The position numbers were made by a program, and so were the translations under genes. 64,000 nucleotides of DNA from Pelagibacterium sp. 26DY04 (GTDB taxonomy: Bacteria; Pseudomonadota; Alphaproteobacteria; Rhizobiales; Devosiaceae): NCBI RefSeq assembly GCF_031202305.1, contig NZ_CP101731.1:1054001-1118000 (forward strand), read 5' to 3'. The notes below the pieces were generated by a model. It searched no databases and was not told where the DNA came from. It was given only the letters and a program-made list of their open reading frames with translations. This document shows, piece after piece, positions 44,480-54,996 of the stretch (its first letter is position 1; every line of letters starts with the position of its first letter).

Positions 44480-44938
44480 ATGAAAACCCGTCTTCTTTTG
44501 AGTGCTTCCCTACTTGCCGGCGTTTCGCTGTTGGCGCTGCCCGTGCAGGCCCAGTCGAGCTCCGACATTCGCCGCGCCTGCGAAAGCTTCGCAAGCAATC
44601 CCAGCCAGGGCAATGCACAGGCCCTGTTCGGCACCAATGCCAGGGCCGCCGACGATTTCTGCGATGATCGCGGCTTCGACGACGATTGGGATGATCGCGG
44701 CGATGACGACTGGGATGACCGCGATGACGATTGGGACGATCGCGATGATGATGACGACGACGATGATGATGATCGCGATGATGACTGGCGCGATGACGAT
44801 GATGATGACGATGACCGGGATGATCGCGATGACGACGACGACGACGACGACGACGATGATGATGATGATGATGATGACGACGACGATGACGACGATGACG
44901 ACGATGATGATGATGACGACGACGACGACGAGGATTGA
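44480..44938 (+). CDS. Secreted poly-aspartate protein
   Basis: This 152-residue protein has a signal peptide ending PVQAQS (about residue 24), a short globular part with two Cys (ACESFA and DFCDD), and an extremely acidic tail from about residue 59 to the end. The tail is Asp with scattered Arg and Trp, then 34 consecutive Asp (44828-44929), Glu and Asp. Codons alternate GAC and GAT. I do not recognise a family. Such tails could bind calcium or other cations outside the inner membrane. GGAGG is five bases before the ATG. The neighbouring S8 protease carries a similar run. Confidence 0.85.
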   Translation: MKTRLLLSASLLAGVSLLALPVQAQSSSDIRRACESFASNPSQGNAQALFGTNARAADDFCDDRGFDDDWDDRGDDDWDDRDDDWDDRDDDDDDDDDDRDDDWRDDDDDDDDRDDRDDDDDDDDDDDDDDDDDDDDDDDDDDDDDDDDDDED

Positions 44939-44958
44939 TCGTCGCTGATCACCGGGTC

Positions 44959-44988
44959 GGCCCTCCCGTCACAACGGGAGGGCCTTTT
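44959..44988 (+). terminator. Intrinsic terminator after the poly-Asp gene
   Basis: GGCCCTCCCGT (44959-44969), loop CACA, ACGGGAGGGCC (44974-44984), then TTTT. It lies 20 bases after the stop and separates the gene from the convergent S8 protease. Confidence 0.9.
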
Positions 44989-44999
44989 CGTATCCGGCT

Positions 45000-46340
<1,341 letters not shown>

Positions 46341-46415
46341 TGAGCCTCACTTGCGAAAACGGATGTGCGGCGATAACGGCCCGCGCAGGCAATTATTCAT
46401 GCGGATGTGAGAAAA

Positions 46416-46445
46416 GTGAACCGGCGATGGAATAAGTCCCGTTCC
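46416..46445. promoter_or_regulatory. Overlapping divergent ECF-type promoter candidates
   Basis: The plus strand reads GTGAACC (46416-46422), then CGTTCC (46440-46445) with a spacer of about 17-18 toward the sigma gene. The minus strand reads GGAACG (46445-46440), then GGTTCAC (46422-46416) toward the S8 protease. Each half resembles an ECF -35 (GGAAC) on one strand and a -10 (CGTT) on the other. One ECF sigma could thus serve both genes. The match is not perfect. Confidence 0.4.
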
Positions 46446-46485
46446 ATTGCGTTTGCGCATCGATGAACCCAGGCGGGAGATATCC

Positions 46486-47013
46486 GTGTCGGCCGATATC
46501 GGCGATCAGATCGTTGCGATTCTGCCTCGGCTGCGCGCCTTTGCGCTTTCGCTCGCCCGCTCGCTGCCCGATGCGGACGACATGGTGCAGGCGGCATGCG
46601 AGCGGGCCTTGCGCGCCAGGGAGAGCTACACGCCCGGCACGCGGCTCGATGCGTGGATGATGCGCATCATCCACAATCTTTGGGTCGATACCTATCGCAA
46701 GCGCCGCCGCGAGGTTCTCCAGGACGTCAGCGACCCGGAAAACGACAAGCCAGGCGAGGATGGCAGAACCCTTGTCGAAAGCCGCTCCGAACTCTCGCGC
46801 ACATGGGGGCTCATCGCCGCCATGCCCGAGGAGCAGCGCAGCGTCCTGACCCTGGTGTGCGTGGAGGGCCTGAGCTATCGCGATACGGCGGAAATTCTCG
46901 ATATTCCCGTCGGAACAGTCATGAGCCGGCTGGCCCGGGCACGCATGCGATTGGCCGAGGACCTGGCCCGGCCTGGCGCCGTGGCCGCAAGAACGGCGGA
47001 AACAGGACGATGA
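46486..47013 (+). CDS. ECF RNA polymerase sigma factor
   Basis: This 175-residue sigma factor has region 2 (RLRAFALSLARSLPDADDMVQAA-type, with the helix ending in DAWMMRIIHNLWVDTYRKRR) and region 4 (LTLVCVEGLSYRDTAEILDIPVGTVMSRLARAR). I chose GTG 46486 with GGGAGA five bases before it over TTG 46447. The stop overlaps the anti-sigma start (ATGA), so the two are coupled. It is divergent from the S8 protease across 145 bases. It is a compact ECF type without extra domains. Confidence 0.9.
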   Translation: MSADIGDQIVAILPRLRAFALSLARSLPDADDMVQAACERALRARESYTPGTRLDAWMMRIIHNLWVDTYRKRRREVLQDVSDPENDKPGEDGRTLVESRSELSRTWGLIAAMPEEQRSVLTLVCVEGLSYRDTAEILDIPVGTVMSRLARARMRLAEDLARPGAVAARTAETGR

Positions 47014-47699
47014 AACCTCAAGAAGTGACCGATGAAATGCTGATGGCCTATGTCGATGGAGAGCTCGACGCCCAAACCGGTGCATCCGTCGCCGCCGCCA
47101 TTGCCGCCGATCCGGCTCTCGCCGAACGCGCCGACCTGTTCCGCGCGAGTGCCGAAGCTGCACAGTCGGCCTTTGCCGATGTCCTTGCCGCCCCGCCGCC
47201 CGCCGGTCTCCTCGCGGCCGCACGGAAAGATGCTGCCCCCGCTGCCGTTATCGCTTTCCCGCGCCGCTCCTGGGTTCGGGCAGCGCTGCCGCTCGCCGCA
47301 TGCCTGTTGCTGGCGATCGGCGCCGGAGGTGGCTATCTGTTCGGACGTTCGGTCGAGCCCGCCGACCCCTATGCCGCCCTTGCCTCGGCGATAGCGACAG
47401 CGCCCGCCGGAACGCCGACTTCGCTGGACGGCGGCGAGATGATGGTTCTCGGCTCTTATCCCATCGAAGAGGGCCTGTGCCGCAGCTTTGCGCTGGAGGG
47501 AGAAAACCCCTTGAGCGGCGTCGCCTGCGACAGAGGGGCAGGCTATGCGGTGGAAATGACCATCGCCGGCGCCTCGGGCGATGGCTTTGTCGCCGCCTCC
47601 GACCGTATCTCGGCCAGCATCGACGCCTACCTTGATTCCGTGGGCGCCGGCGCCCCGCTCACCCCCGATGAGGAGGCCGAGCGGTTCGGACGGCCTTAA
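47010..47699 (+). CDS. Membrane anti-sigma factor
   Basis: This 229-residue protein has a short N-terminal sigma-binding part (TDEMLMAYVDGELD, residues 7-20), one membrane segment (about 91-112) and a periplasmic domain with two Cys (GLCRSF and VACDRG). It lacks an HxxxCxxC zinc motif. It should hold the ECF sigma inactive until an envelope signal arrives; the nearby S8 protease is a possible part of that signal. Its stop and the convergent ABC gene stop overlap by four bases (TTAA). Confidence 0.85.
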   Translation: MKPQEVTDEMLMAYVDGELDAQTGASVAAAIAADPALAERADLFRASAEAAQSAFADVLAAPPPAGLLAAARKDAAPAAVIAFPRRSWVRAALPLAACLLLAIGAGGGYLFGRSVEPADPYAALASAIATAPAGTPTSLDGGEMMVLGSYPIEEGLCRSFALEGENPLSGVACDRGAGYAVEMTIAGASGDGFVAASDRISASIDAYLDSVGAGAPLTPDEEAERFGRP

Positions 47700-49501
47700 G
47701 CGACCAGTCCCTTGGTCAGTTCCAGCGCCTGCTTTTCGAACAGCCGCCGGTAGATGCCGCCTTCGCGCCGGATGAGCGCTGTGTGATCGCCTTCCTCGAC
47801 GATCTTGCCCTTGTCGAACACCAGGATCCGGTCGAGCGCGCGTACCGTCGACAGCCGGTGAGCGATTACCAGCGTCGTGCGCCCGGTCATCAACCGCTCG
47901 ATCGCCTGCTGGATCAGCAACTCGCTCTCCGAATCCAGGCTCGAGGTCGCTTCGTCCAGGATCAGGATCGGCGCGTTGGCAAGGAACGCCCGTGCAATCG
48001 CCACGCGCTGGCGCTCCCCGCCCGAAAGCTTGACCCCGCGCTCGCCCACCAGCGTCTCGTACCCCTTGGGCAGCGTGACGATGAAGTCGTGAGCGTTGGC
48101 CATCTTCGCCGCCTCGATCACCTCGGCCCGGCTCGCATGAGGCCGCGCATAGGCGATGTTGTCCGCCAGCGTGCGGTGGAACAGGATCGGCTCCTGCTGC
48201 ACGATGGCGATCTGGCTCCGAAGGCTCGACTGCGTGTGGTCGGCGATATTCTGCCCGTCGATCAGGATCCGGCCGCCATTGACGTCATGCAGGCGCTGGA
48301 TGAGCTTGACGAACGTCGTCTTGCCCGATCCCGAATGCCCCACAAGCCCGACTTTCTCGCCCGAAGCGATATCGACCGAAAAGTCCTTGTAGAGCGGCGT
48401 CGTGTGGCCCCCATAACGGAAGGTGACGTTATCGAACGCGATCGCGCCATCTCCGATGCGGATGGGGTCGGCGCCGGGCTTGTCGGCAATGCCGTAGGCC
48501 TGCCCGTCCATCTCCACCAGCTCTTCCATGTCGTTGACCGAGCGCTGCAGGTTGCGGATATGCATGCCCACGTCCTGCAGATAGGCCTGGAGCACGAAGA
48601 ACGAGGTCAGAACGAATGCGATATCGCCCGCGCTCGCCGCTCCCTGCTGCCAGAGGATCAGCCCCACGGCCAGAATGGCCGCGCGCAGCACCAGAAGCGT
48701 CGCCACCTGCACGGTGCCGTTGATGTTGCCCCGGTTCCATGTGCGGCTGGTGCGCGAGCGCCATTTGTTGACCACCCAGTCGAGCCGGGCTTCTTCGCGC
48801 GCTTCGGCGCCGAACGCCTTGACCACGGCATTGCAACTCACCGCGTCCGCTAGCGCGCCGCCGGTCCGCGTGTCCCAGCTATTGGAAAGCGTCGCGGCCG
48901 GGGCGACGAAAGTCACCGTCAGCACTGCCGTGAGCACGATATAGGCGAGCGAACCCAGCCCGATCACCAGCCCCATCAGCGGCCAGAACGCGGCCAGCAG
49001 CACGGTGGTGCCCACCAGCATCACGATCGAGGGCAGCATGGCCATCAGGATCGTGTCGTTGAACAGGTCGACCGCCCACATGCCGCGCGACATCTTGCGC
49101 ACCGTCGAGCCGGCGAAGGTGTTGGCGTGCCAGTCGGTCGAGAACCGCTGCACCCGGAAGAATGATTCGCCCACGATCTCCTTCATCATCGAAAGCGTGA
49201 AGGTGATGATGCCGCGGAAAAAGAAGAACCGCAGGATCAGGGCGCCCAGCCCGAGCGCGAGCAGTATGGCAAATGCCGAAAGCGCGGAGGCGAGCGAGGC
49301 CTCGTCGCCGGTCGTGCCGCTGGCGACGGCATCGACGATCTGGCCGGCGTAATAGGGCGTCAGAACGTCGGCGAGGGTCGCCGCCACGATCAGCACGCTG
49401 ATCAGCGTCAGCCGAACCGGCTGCCGGCGCCAATAGCGCCACACGAAGACGAAAACCGAGCGGAAGACATTGCTCCGCGAAAGCTTTTTTCTCGAAGTCA
49501 T
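47696..49501 (-). CDS. ABC exporter, fused membrane and ATPase domains
   Basis: This 601-residue half-transporter has six membrane helices in the first 330 residues and an ATPase domain with Walker A (GHSGSGKTT, about residue 385), Q-loop, signature LSGGERQR (about 488) and Walker B (ILILDEATSSLDSES). It most likely works as a homodimer, exporting lipids, peptides or drugs; the substrate cannot be read from sequence. It stands alone. Confidence 0.9.
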   Translation of the reverse strand: MTSRKKLSRSNVFRSVFVFVWRYWRRQPVRLTLISVLIVAATLADVLTPYYAGQIVDAVASGTTGDEASLASALSAFAILLALGLGALILRFFFFRGIITFTLSMMKEIVGESFFRVQRFSTDWHANTFAGSTVRKMSRGMWAVDLFNDTILMAMLPSIVMLVGTTVLLAAFWPLMGLVIGLGSLAYIVLTAVLTVTFVAPAATLSNSWDTRTGGALADAVSCNAVVKAFGAEAREEARLDWVVNKWRSRTSRTWNRGNINGTVQVATLLVLRAAILAVGLILWQQGAASAGDIAFVLTSFFVLQAYLQDVGMHIRNLQRSVNDMEELVEMDGQAYGIADKPGADPIRIGDGAIAFDNVTFRYGGHTTPLYKDFSVDIASGEKVGLVGHSGSGKTTFVKLIQRLHDVNGGRILIDGQNIADHTQSSLRSQIAIVQQEPILFHRTLADNIAYARPHASRAEVIEAAKMANAHDFIVTLPKGYETLVGERGVKLSGGERQRVAIARAFLANAPILILDEATSSLDSESELLIQQAIERLMTGRTTLVIAHRLSTVRALDRILVFDKGKIVEEGDHTALIRREGGIYRRLFEKQALELTKGLVA

Positions 49502-49874
49502 TGCGAATGCCAGGCGTTCGGGCGCACTGGTCCTTAAGGTGTGGCAACGGCCTCAGGCGTCCGTTGTCCGAATCATAAAAGGGAAAATAGGGCCGATATC
49601 GCCGGTGCGGGGACGTCGGCGGGTGCGGGGTTTCCCAGAGCGCTTCCAGCAAAAGCATGTCCCCGGCTTGGCCGGGGATGGAAACCGGTTTTGCGGTTCG
49701 GAAGCGCGAAAAACAAAGACTTAGCGCGGGAAATCCAGTGCACTACCCATGGAGGGCGCGATCAATGATGACAATGCAACGCCTCCGTGAGTTCGAGAGA
49801 AGGGACGAGCCTTATAGCGAAGAGATTTCGCTTCGCCAAGTCCTCCGATCACGAAAAAGTCACTCGAGCCTCGG
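49502..49874. other. Intergenic region without gene (373 bases)
   Basis: This lies between the ABC exporter start and the DMT transporter stop. It holds a family A repeat (49637-49722) and a small inverted repeat AGCGAAGAGATTTCGCTTCG near 49820. Short open frames exist, but none has a ribosome site together with family-like sequence. Confidence 0.65.
49637..49722. repeat. Family A palindromic repeat, copy 5
   Basis: The outer arms GCGCTTCC (49639-49646) and GGAAGCGC (49699-49706) are perfect. Inside are AGCAAAAGC, CCCCGGCTTGGCCGGGG and ACCGGTTTTGCGGTT, and the tail is GAAAAACAAAGACTTAG. This is the fullest copy and most like copy 2. Confidence 0.8.
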
Positions 49875-50828
49875 TTACACCTTGGCCGGCGCCACGTCGG
49901 TCCGCTGTTCGGCCTCCACACTCGATGTGGGGCTCACCGATGCCTTGGCCAGTTCCCGCTCGCGCAGCCAGATATAGAGCCCCGATCCGATGACGATCGG
50001 GCCGCCCACGAACAGCCAGACGGTTGGCGGCTGGGAGAAGATCAGCCAGCTCGACAGCGTCATCCAGATGATCTGGCTGTAGGCGAACGGCGCCAGAACC
50101 GAGGCCGGGGCATAGCGATGCGCGATGATCGAAATCTGATGCCCGGTCATTGCCGCCGCGCCGACGCCCAGAAAGATCAGCCAGGCCACTGGCCCCTCCG
50201 GCCATGTCCAATTGGCCAGCGCGAAAGGCAGCAGGCACAGCGTGCCGACCAGCCCCGCATAAAGCTGAAGGCTGTTGGTGGTTTCGGTTGCCGTCAGCTT
50301 GCGCGTGAGGATGAAGTAGAACCCGGCCGAAACGATGCTGCCCAGCGAGAGGAACACGGCCCAGTGGAAATCGGCGCCCCATGGCTGCACGATGATCAGG
50401 ATGCCCAAAAACCCGATGACGATGGCCAGCCAGCGCCGCCAGCCCACCTGCTCGCCCAGGAACGGCACCGAAAGCGCGGTGATCAGCAGCGGCATGCCGA
50501 ACATGATCGATGAGGTTACGGTGAGGGGCAGGTAGAGCACGGCAAAGAAGTTGAACGCCGTCATCCCGAGCAGGCCGAACCCGCGCAATATCTGCAGGAC
50601 CGGACGGCCCGTACGAAAGCTCGCGAGCCCGAACCGGGGCAGCAGCAATCCGGCCATGAAGGCAAATTGCAGCGCATAGCGCCCGAACGCCACCTGCGCC
50701 GGCGGCATCCCCGACACCGCCATCCATTTGGCGCAGGTGTCGCAGATGGCGAAAAAGACATAGGTGGTCAGTACCAGCCCAATGGCGAAAAGGCGGCGAT
50801 CCTGGTGCCCGGTGGCCGGACTGGACAT
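49875..50828 (-). CDS. EamA/DMT family transporter
   Basis: This 317-residue membrane protein has ten hydrophobic helices in two EamA repeats. Visible family segments are GMTAFNFFAVLYLPLTVTSS and ISIIAHRYAPASVLAPFAYSQ. It probably exports a metabolite such as an amino acid. The C-terminal 25 residues are cytoplasmic and charged. It is 63 bases downstream of ilvD in the same direction, so co-transcription is possible. Confidence 0.9.
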   Translation of the reverse strand: MSSPATGHQDRRLFAIGLVLTTYVFFAICDTCAKWMAVSGMPPAQVAFGRYALQFAFMAGLLLPRFGLASFRTGRPVLQILRGFGLLGMTAFNFFAVLYLPLTVTSSIMFGMPLLITALSVPFLGEQVGWRRWLAIVIGFLGILIIVQPWGADFHWAVFLSLGSIVSAGFYFILTRKLTATETTNSLQLYAGLVGTLCLLPFALANWTWPEGPVAWLIFLGVGAAAMTGHQISIIAHRYAPASVLAPFAYSQIIWMTLSSWLIFSQPPTVWLFVGGPIVIGSGLYIWLRERELAKASVSPTSSVEAEQRTDVAPAKV

Positions 50829-50891
50829 GGTGGGGCTTTCGAAACGAGAGAATGCCGCTCCGCCAATAGGGGAGCGGCGCTAAAGATTGGT

Positions 50892-52736
50892 TTATTCGGG
50901 CAGGATGCGCACCGCGCCGCGGTCGGCGCTGGAGGCAAAGGCGGCATAGGCCTTGAGTGCGGTGGTCACCTTGCGCTTGCGCGGGGCTGCCGGCTTCCAG
51001 GCCGCTTCGCCCTTGGCCTCCACGGCGGCGCGGCGGCGCGCCATCTCGGCGTCCGGGACCAGGAGGTTGATGGTGCGATTGGGGATGTCGATCTCGATCG
51101 TATCGCCCTGTTCCACCAGCCCGATTGCCCCGCCATTGGCCGCTTCGGGCGAAACATGCCCGATCGACAGGCCCGAGGTGCCGCCCGAGAAGCGCCCGTC
51201 GGTCAGAAGTGCGCAGGCTTTGCCCAGCCCCTTGGATTTGAGGTAGCTGGTGGGATAGAGCATCTCCTGCATGCCCGGTCCGCCCTTGGGGCCTTCATAG
51301 CGGATGACGACCACGTCGCCTTCCTTGACCTTGCCGGTCAAAATGCCCGAAACCGCATCGTCCTGGCTTTCATAGACCACGGCCTTGCCGGTGAATTTGA
51401 GGATCGAGTCATCGACCCCGGCGGTCTTCACCACGCACCCGTCGATGGCGATATTGCCCTTGAGCACCGCCAGCCCGCCATCCTTGGAAAAGGCGTGTTC
51501 GGCCGAGCGGATGACCCCTTCCTTGCGGTCGAGATCGAGTTCAGTCCAGCGGTTCTGGGTCGAAAACGCTTCCGTGGTGCGCACGCCGCCCGGTGCGGCC
51601 ATGTAGAACTGGCGCACGCTTTCCGAATTGGTGCGCGAGATGTCCCAGCGGTCCAGCGCATCGCCGATGGTGGCGCTGTGAACGGTGGGCAGTTCGCGGT
51701 GCAGCAGGTTGGCGCGGTCGAGCTGGCCGAGGATGCTCATGATGCCGCCGGCGCGGTGGACGTCTTCCATGTGCACGTCCTGCTTGGCCGGCGCGACCTT
51801 GCAGAGTACCGGAACCCTGCGGGAAAGCCGGTCGATATCGTCCATGGTGAAATCGACATCGCCTTCATAGGCGGCGGCGAGGATGTGCAGAACTGTATTG
51901 GTCGAACCGCCCATGGCGATGTCGAGCGCCATCGCGTTTTCGAACGCTTCCTTGGTGACGATCGAGCGCGGCAAAACGCTTTCGTCGTCCTGCTCGTAAT
52001 AGCGGCGGGCCAGGTCGACGATCAGGTGGCCGGCTTCGAGGAACAGGCGCTTGCGGTCGGCATGGGTGGCGAGGGTGGAGCCGTTCCCCGGCAGGGAAAG
52101 TCCCAGCGCTTCGGTTAGGCAGTTCATGGAATTTGCGGTGAACATGCCCGAGCACGACCCGCAGGTGGGGCAGGCGGCTTCCTCAATGGCCTGGACTTCT
52201 GCGTCCGTATAGCTGTCGTCGGCGGCGACCACCATGGCGTCGACGAGGTCGAGCGCCTGCAGCTTGTCGCGATGGACCACCTTGCCCGCTTCCATCGGTC
52301 CGCCCGAGACGAACACCACGGGAATGTTGAGCCGCATGGCGGCGTTGAGCATGCCCGGCGTGATCTTGTCGCAGTTCGAAATGCAGACCATGGCGTCGGC
52401 GCAGTGCGCGTTGACCATGTATTCGACGCTATCGGCGATGACTTCGCGGCTGGGCAGGGAATAGAGCATCCCGTCATGGCCCATGGCGATGCCGTCATCG
52501 ACGGCTATCGTGTTGAATTCCTTGGCAACGCCACCGGCCCGCTCGATCTCGCGCGCCACCATCTGCCCCAGGTCTTTAAGGTGCACGTGTCCCGGCACGA
52601 ACTGGGTGAAGGAGTTGACAACGGCAATGATCGGCTTGCCGAAGTCGCCGTCCTTCATGCCGGTCGCGCGCCAGAGGCCGCGGGCACCGGCCATGTTGCG
52701 GCCGTGGGTAGTGGTTCTCGAACGATATGCGGGCAT
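50892..52736 (-). CDS. ilvD: Dihydroxy-acid dehydratase
   Basis: This enzyme makes 2-oxoacids in valine, leucine and isoleucine synthesis. The 614-residue protein matches the E. coli enzyme in length and has iron-sulfur cysteines in [11 protein letters not shown] and [15 protein letters not shown]. The start [21 protein letters not shown] is canonical. AGGTGACC lies before the ATG. A 238-base gap upstream has no gene. Confidence 0.97.
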   Translation of the reverse strand: MPAYRSRTTTHGRNMAGARGLWRATGMKDGDFGKPIIAVVNSFTQFVPGHVHLKDLGQMVAREIERAGGVAKEFNTIAVDDGIAMGHDGMLYSLPSREVIADSVEYMVNAHCADAMVCISNCDKITPGMLNAAMRLNIPVVFVSGGPMEAGKVVHRDKLQALDLVDAMVVAADDSYTDAEVQAIEEAACPTCGSCSGMFTANSMNCLTEALGLSLPGNGSTLATHADRKRLFLEAGHLIVDLARRYYEQDDESVLPRSIVTKEAFENAMALDIAMGGSTNTVLHILAAAYEGDVDFTMDDIDRLSRRVPVLCKVAPAKQDVHMEDVHRAGGIMSILGQLDRANLLHRELPTVHSATIGDALDRWDISRTNSESVRQFYMAAPGGVRTTEAFSTQNRWTELDLDRKEGVIRSAEHAFSKDGGLAVLKGNIAIDGCVVKTAGVDDSILKFTGKAVVYESQDDAVSGILTGKVKEGDVVVIRYEGPKGGPGMQEMLYPTSYLKSKGLGKACALLTDGRFSGGTSGLSIGHVSPEAANGGAIGLVEQGDTIEIDIPNRTINLLVPDAEMARRRAAVEAKGEAAWKPAAPRKRKVTTALKAYAAFASSADRGAVRILPE

Positions 52737-52955
52737 GAGGTCACCTGTCGGCGAAAGTCATTGAAATCCGGGCCGTTTCGCTCGGCCGGTGGATGCGCTC
52801 CTTGCCGCTCCATAGCGGTGGGGCATCCTCGTTTCCCTATGTCTACGCCTCCTGTCGCCCGATGTAAACACAAACCGTAACGCCCGGTACGGTTGTGGCC
52901 TGCGGCAGATCTCCATTCATTGCGAGCGAGGGATGGGTGTGTTATCTTGTGTACA

Positions 52956-52963
52956 TATCGATA
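52956..52963. promoter_or_regulatory. TATCGATA palindrome upstream of the toxin-antitoxin genes
   Basis: An 8-bp perfect palindrome lies two bases before the AGGAG ribosome site of the antitoxin gene. Ribbon-helix-helix antitoxins usually bind short palindromes over their own promoter, so it could be part of the operator. It is short and could be chance. Confidence 0.3.
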
Positions 52964-52974
52964 CAGGAGCTTTC

Positions 52975-53244
52975 ATGTCAGCCAGCACCACAATGACAAT
53001 TCGGGTTCGGCCCGACGTCAAGGAAAAGCTCGACCGGATCGCAGCCGACACACAGCGCAGCAGATCGTTTCTGGCTGGTGAGGCCGTCGCAGCCTATGTG
53101 GATCGCGAGCTTGAGATTATCGACGGGATCAAACGCGGCATGGATGATGCTGCGGCCGGCCGGGTGATCCCCCATGCGCAGGCTGTTGAGGGGATGCGTG
53201 AGGTTATCGAGGACGCAAAGCGCAGGAAAGCTGCGCGCGAATGA
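52975..53244 (+). CDS. Ribbon-helix-helix antitoxin (CopG/ParD-like)
   Basis: This 89-residue protein has an N-terminal ribbon-helix-helix (TMTIRVRPDVKEKLDRIA then SRSFLAGEAVAAYVDRE) and a C-terminal part that should wrap around the toxin (DDAAAGRVIPHAQAVEGMREVI). AGGAG five bases before ATG 52975 sets the start. The stop overlaps the toxin start by four bases. It likely represses the operon together with the toxin. Confidence 0.88.
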   Translation: MSASTTMTIRVRPDVKEKLDRIAADTQRSRSFLAGEAVAAYVDRELEIIDGIKRGMDDAAAGRVIPHAQAVEGMREVIEDAKRRKAARE

Positions 53245-53552
53245 GGCCAGTTGTCTGGTCGATCGAGGCGCTGAAGGATAACCTCGAAATCTTGCGCTAT
53301 ATCGCCGAGGACAATCCACTTGCCGCCGAACGAGTGGTGGATGCGATCGAAGACGCCGGAAACAAGCTCGGTGACTTTGCGACCGGGAGGCCGGGGCGGG
53401 TGAGCGGAACCTATGAAAAATCCCTCGACCGTCTTCCCTTTATCATCGCCTATGAACTGCGGAATATGGCGGCTAGGGAAACCATCGTGATCGTCCGCGT
53501 CATTCACACCTCTCGCGATTGGCCCGCCGACGACTGGCCTGTGCAGCCATAG
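53241..53552 (+). CDS. RelE/ParE family toxin
   Basis: This 103-residue protein has ParE-type sequence: VVWSIEALKDNLEILRYIAEDNPLAAERVV-like opening features (ALKDNLEILRYIAED), GRPGRVSGTYEKSL and LPFIIAYEL, ending in VIVRVIHTSRDWP. ParE toxins poison DNA gyrase, RelE toxins cut mRNA; the HTSRxWP end fits ParE/RelE plasmid-type modules. It is coupled to the antitoxin (ATGA). A hairpin follows the stop. Confidence 0.88.
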   Translation: MRPVVWSIEALKDNLEILRYIAEDNPLAAERVVDAIEDAGNKLGDFATGRPGRVSGTYEKSLDRLPFIIAYELRNMAARETIVIVRVIHTSRDWPADDWPVQP

Positions 53553-53570
53553 GCATCACATACGCATTAG

Positions 53571-53612
53571 GAGCATTCCGCGCGACTCGGATAAAGCGGA
53601 ATGCTCTATCTT
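53571..53612 (+). terminator. Hairpin after the toxin gene
   Basis: Perfect 11-bp arms GAGCATTCCGC (53571-53581) and GCGGAATGCTC (53596-53606) with a 14-base loop, followed by TATCTTTT. It likely ends the toxin-antitoxin transcript. It could also be a relative of the dispersed repeats. Confidence 0.65.
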
Positions 53613-53633
53613 TTAAGTGGGGCGGAGGTCTTC

Positions 53634-54941
53634 ATGTCTTGGCTAACGGCACTCCTGGTACTGGTTGCGGTTATCGTCGTCGCAATCGGGGGCGGGATTC
53701 TTTGGTGGAACATTCGGGTCAAAACGCGGACCCCGCAATTCGGGACGACGCCGGCCATCCCCGAACCGCAGCCCCAGGGCGCCATTCCCATGCTCAAGAT
53801 GCCCACGGCGCGTGGCTGGCAGCATGGGGCTAAGCCCGAGGTGGCCACGGGCCTCAAGGTTGCGGCCTTTGCCGAAAACCTCAAGCATCCGCGCTGGATC
53901 TACGTTCTGCCCAATGGCGACGTGCTGGTGGCCGAGTCCGCGACGATCCCGCGCAAGGTGCGGGGCTTTATGGATTACGCCACCAACCGCACCATGAAGC
54001 GGGCCGGGGCCACTTACCCCAGCGCCAACCAGATCACCCTCCTGCGCGATGCGGATGGGGACGGGATTCCCGAAGTGCGGGAAATCTTCCTCTCTGGCCT
54101 TCACCAGCCCTTCGGCATGGCGCTTGTCGGCTCGACGCTCTATGTCGGCAATTCCGATAGCGTCGTGGCGTTCCCCTATGAAGAGGGGCAGACCAGCATC
54201 ACCGCCAAGGGCCGGACCATCTTTACGATGAAGGATGGCGGCCACTGGACGCGCAACCTCATCGCCAGCGCCGATGGCAGCAAGCTCTATGTCGCGATTG
54301 GCTCGCTCTCCAATATCGCCGACGAGGGGTTCGAGGCCGAGGAAGGGCGGGCCTGCATCGTCGAGATCGATCTTGAAACCGAGCAGAACCGGGAGTTTGC
54401 CGGTGGCCTGCGCAACCCGGTCGGCATGGCCTGGCATGATGGGAAGCTCTGGACCGTCGTCAATGAACGCGACGGGCTGGGGGACGAAACGCCGCCCGAT
54501 TACCTGACTTCGGTGCGCGACGGGGGATTTTACGGATGGCCCTATGCCTATTGGGGCGACATCGTGGACGACCGCGTGCAGCCCCAGCGCGCCGATCTCG
54601 TCGAAAAAACCATCGCGCCCGACTATGCGCTGGGCGGCCACACGGCATCGCTTGGCCTGTGCTGGCTCGATGCAGGCCGCTTGCCGGGGCTGCCCGCCGG
54701 CATGGTGATCGGCCAGCACGGATCGTGGAACCGGTCCAAGCTCTCGGGCTACAAGGTGATCCTCGTCCCGTTCCAGGAGGGGCGCCCGGCCGGTGATCCG
54801 ATCGATGTTCTGACCGGTTTCCTCTCCGCGGACGAAAAATACTCCAATGGCCGCCCGGTGGGCGTCACCATCTCCGGTGACGGTGCGCTTCTGGTTGCCG
54901 ACGACGTCGGACATGTCGTCTGGCGCGTCACGCCGGCATAG
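53634..54941 (+). CDS. Sorbosone dehydrogenase-like (PQQ-type beta-propeller) protein
   Basis: This 435-residue protein has an N-terminal membrane anchor (about residues 4-27) and a beta-propeller of the L-sorbosone/soluble glucose dehydrogenase type. Segments include PRWIYVLPNGDVLVAES, LHQPFGMALVGSTLYVGN, GLRNPVGMAWHDGKLW and GQHGSWNRS. It would oxidise a sugar or aldose in the periplasm with PQQ; cofactor use is inferred from family. ATG 53634 follows GGAGG by five bases. The gene 55 bases downstream is a GH13 enzyme, which fits sugar metabolism. Confidence 0.85.
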   Translation: MSWLTALLVLVAVIVVAIGGGILWWNIRVKTRTPQFGTTPAIPEPQPQGAIPMLKMPTARGWQHGAKPEVATGLKVAAFAENLKHPRWIYVLPNGDVLVAESATIPRKVRGFMDYATNRTMKRAGATYPSANQITLLRDADGDGIPEVREIFLSGLHQPFGMALVGSTLYVGNSDSVVAFPYEEGQTSITAKGRTIFTMKDGGHWTRNLIASADGSKLYVAIGSLSNIADEGFEAEEGRACIVEIDLETEQNREFAGGLRNPVGMAWHDGKLWTVVNERDGLGDETPPDYLTSVRDGGFYGWPYAYWGDIVDDRVQPQRADLVEKTIAPDYALGGHTASLGLCWLDAGRLPGLPAGMVIGQHGSWNRSKLSGYKVILVPFQEGRPAGDPIDVLTGFLSADEKYSNGRPVGVTISGDGALLVADDVGHVVWRVTPA

Positions 54942-54996
54942 CGGGAACCAAGCTCAACCACCATCGTTCCCGACCGATGAACGAGACGAGGTGGTC

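Noticed and set aside
46486..47699. Sigma/anti-sigma pair as the EcfG-NepR-PhyR general stress system
   Set aside because: The anti-sigma is a membrane protein with a periplasmic domain. No NepR or PhyR is present, so this is a separate ECF system.
50667..52118. 483-codon plus-strand frame opposite ilvD and the DMT gene
   Set aside because: It spans two real genes on the other strand and has composition typical of antisense frames in GC-rich DNA.
52975..53612. Toxin-antitoxin pair as a sign of a plasmid or prophage region
   Set aside because: No integrase, transposase, phage or plasmid gene is nearby, and ilvD and other chromosomal genes flank it.
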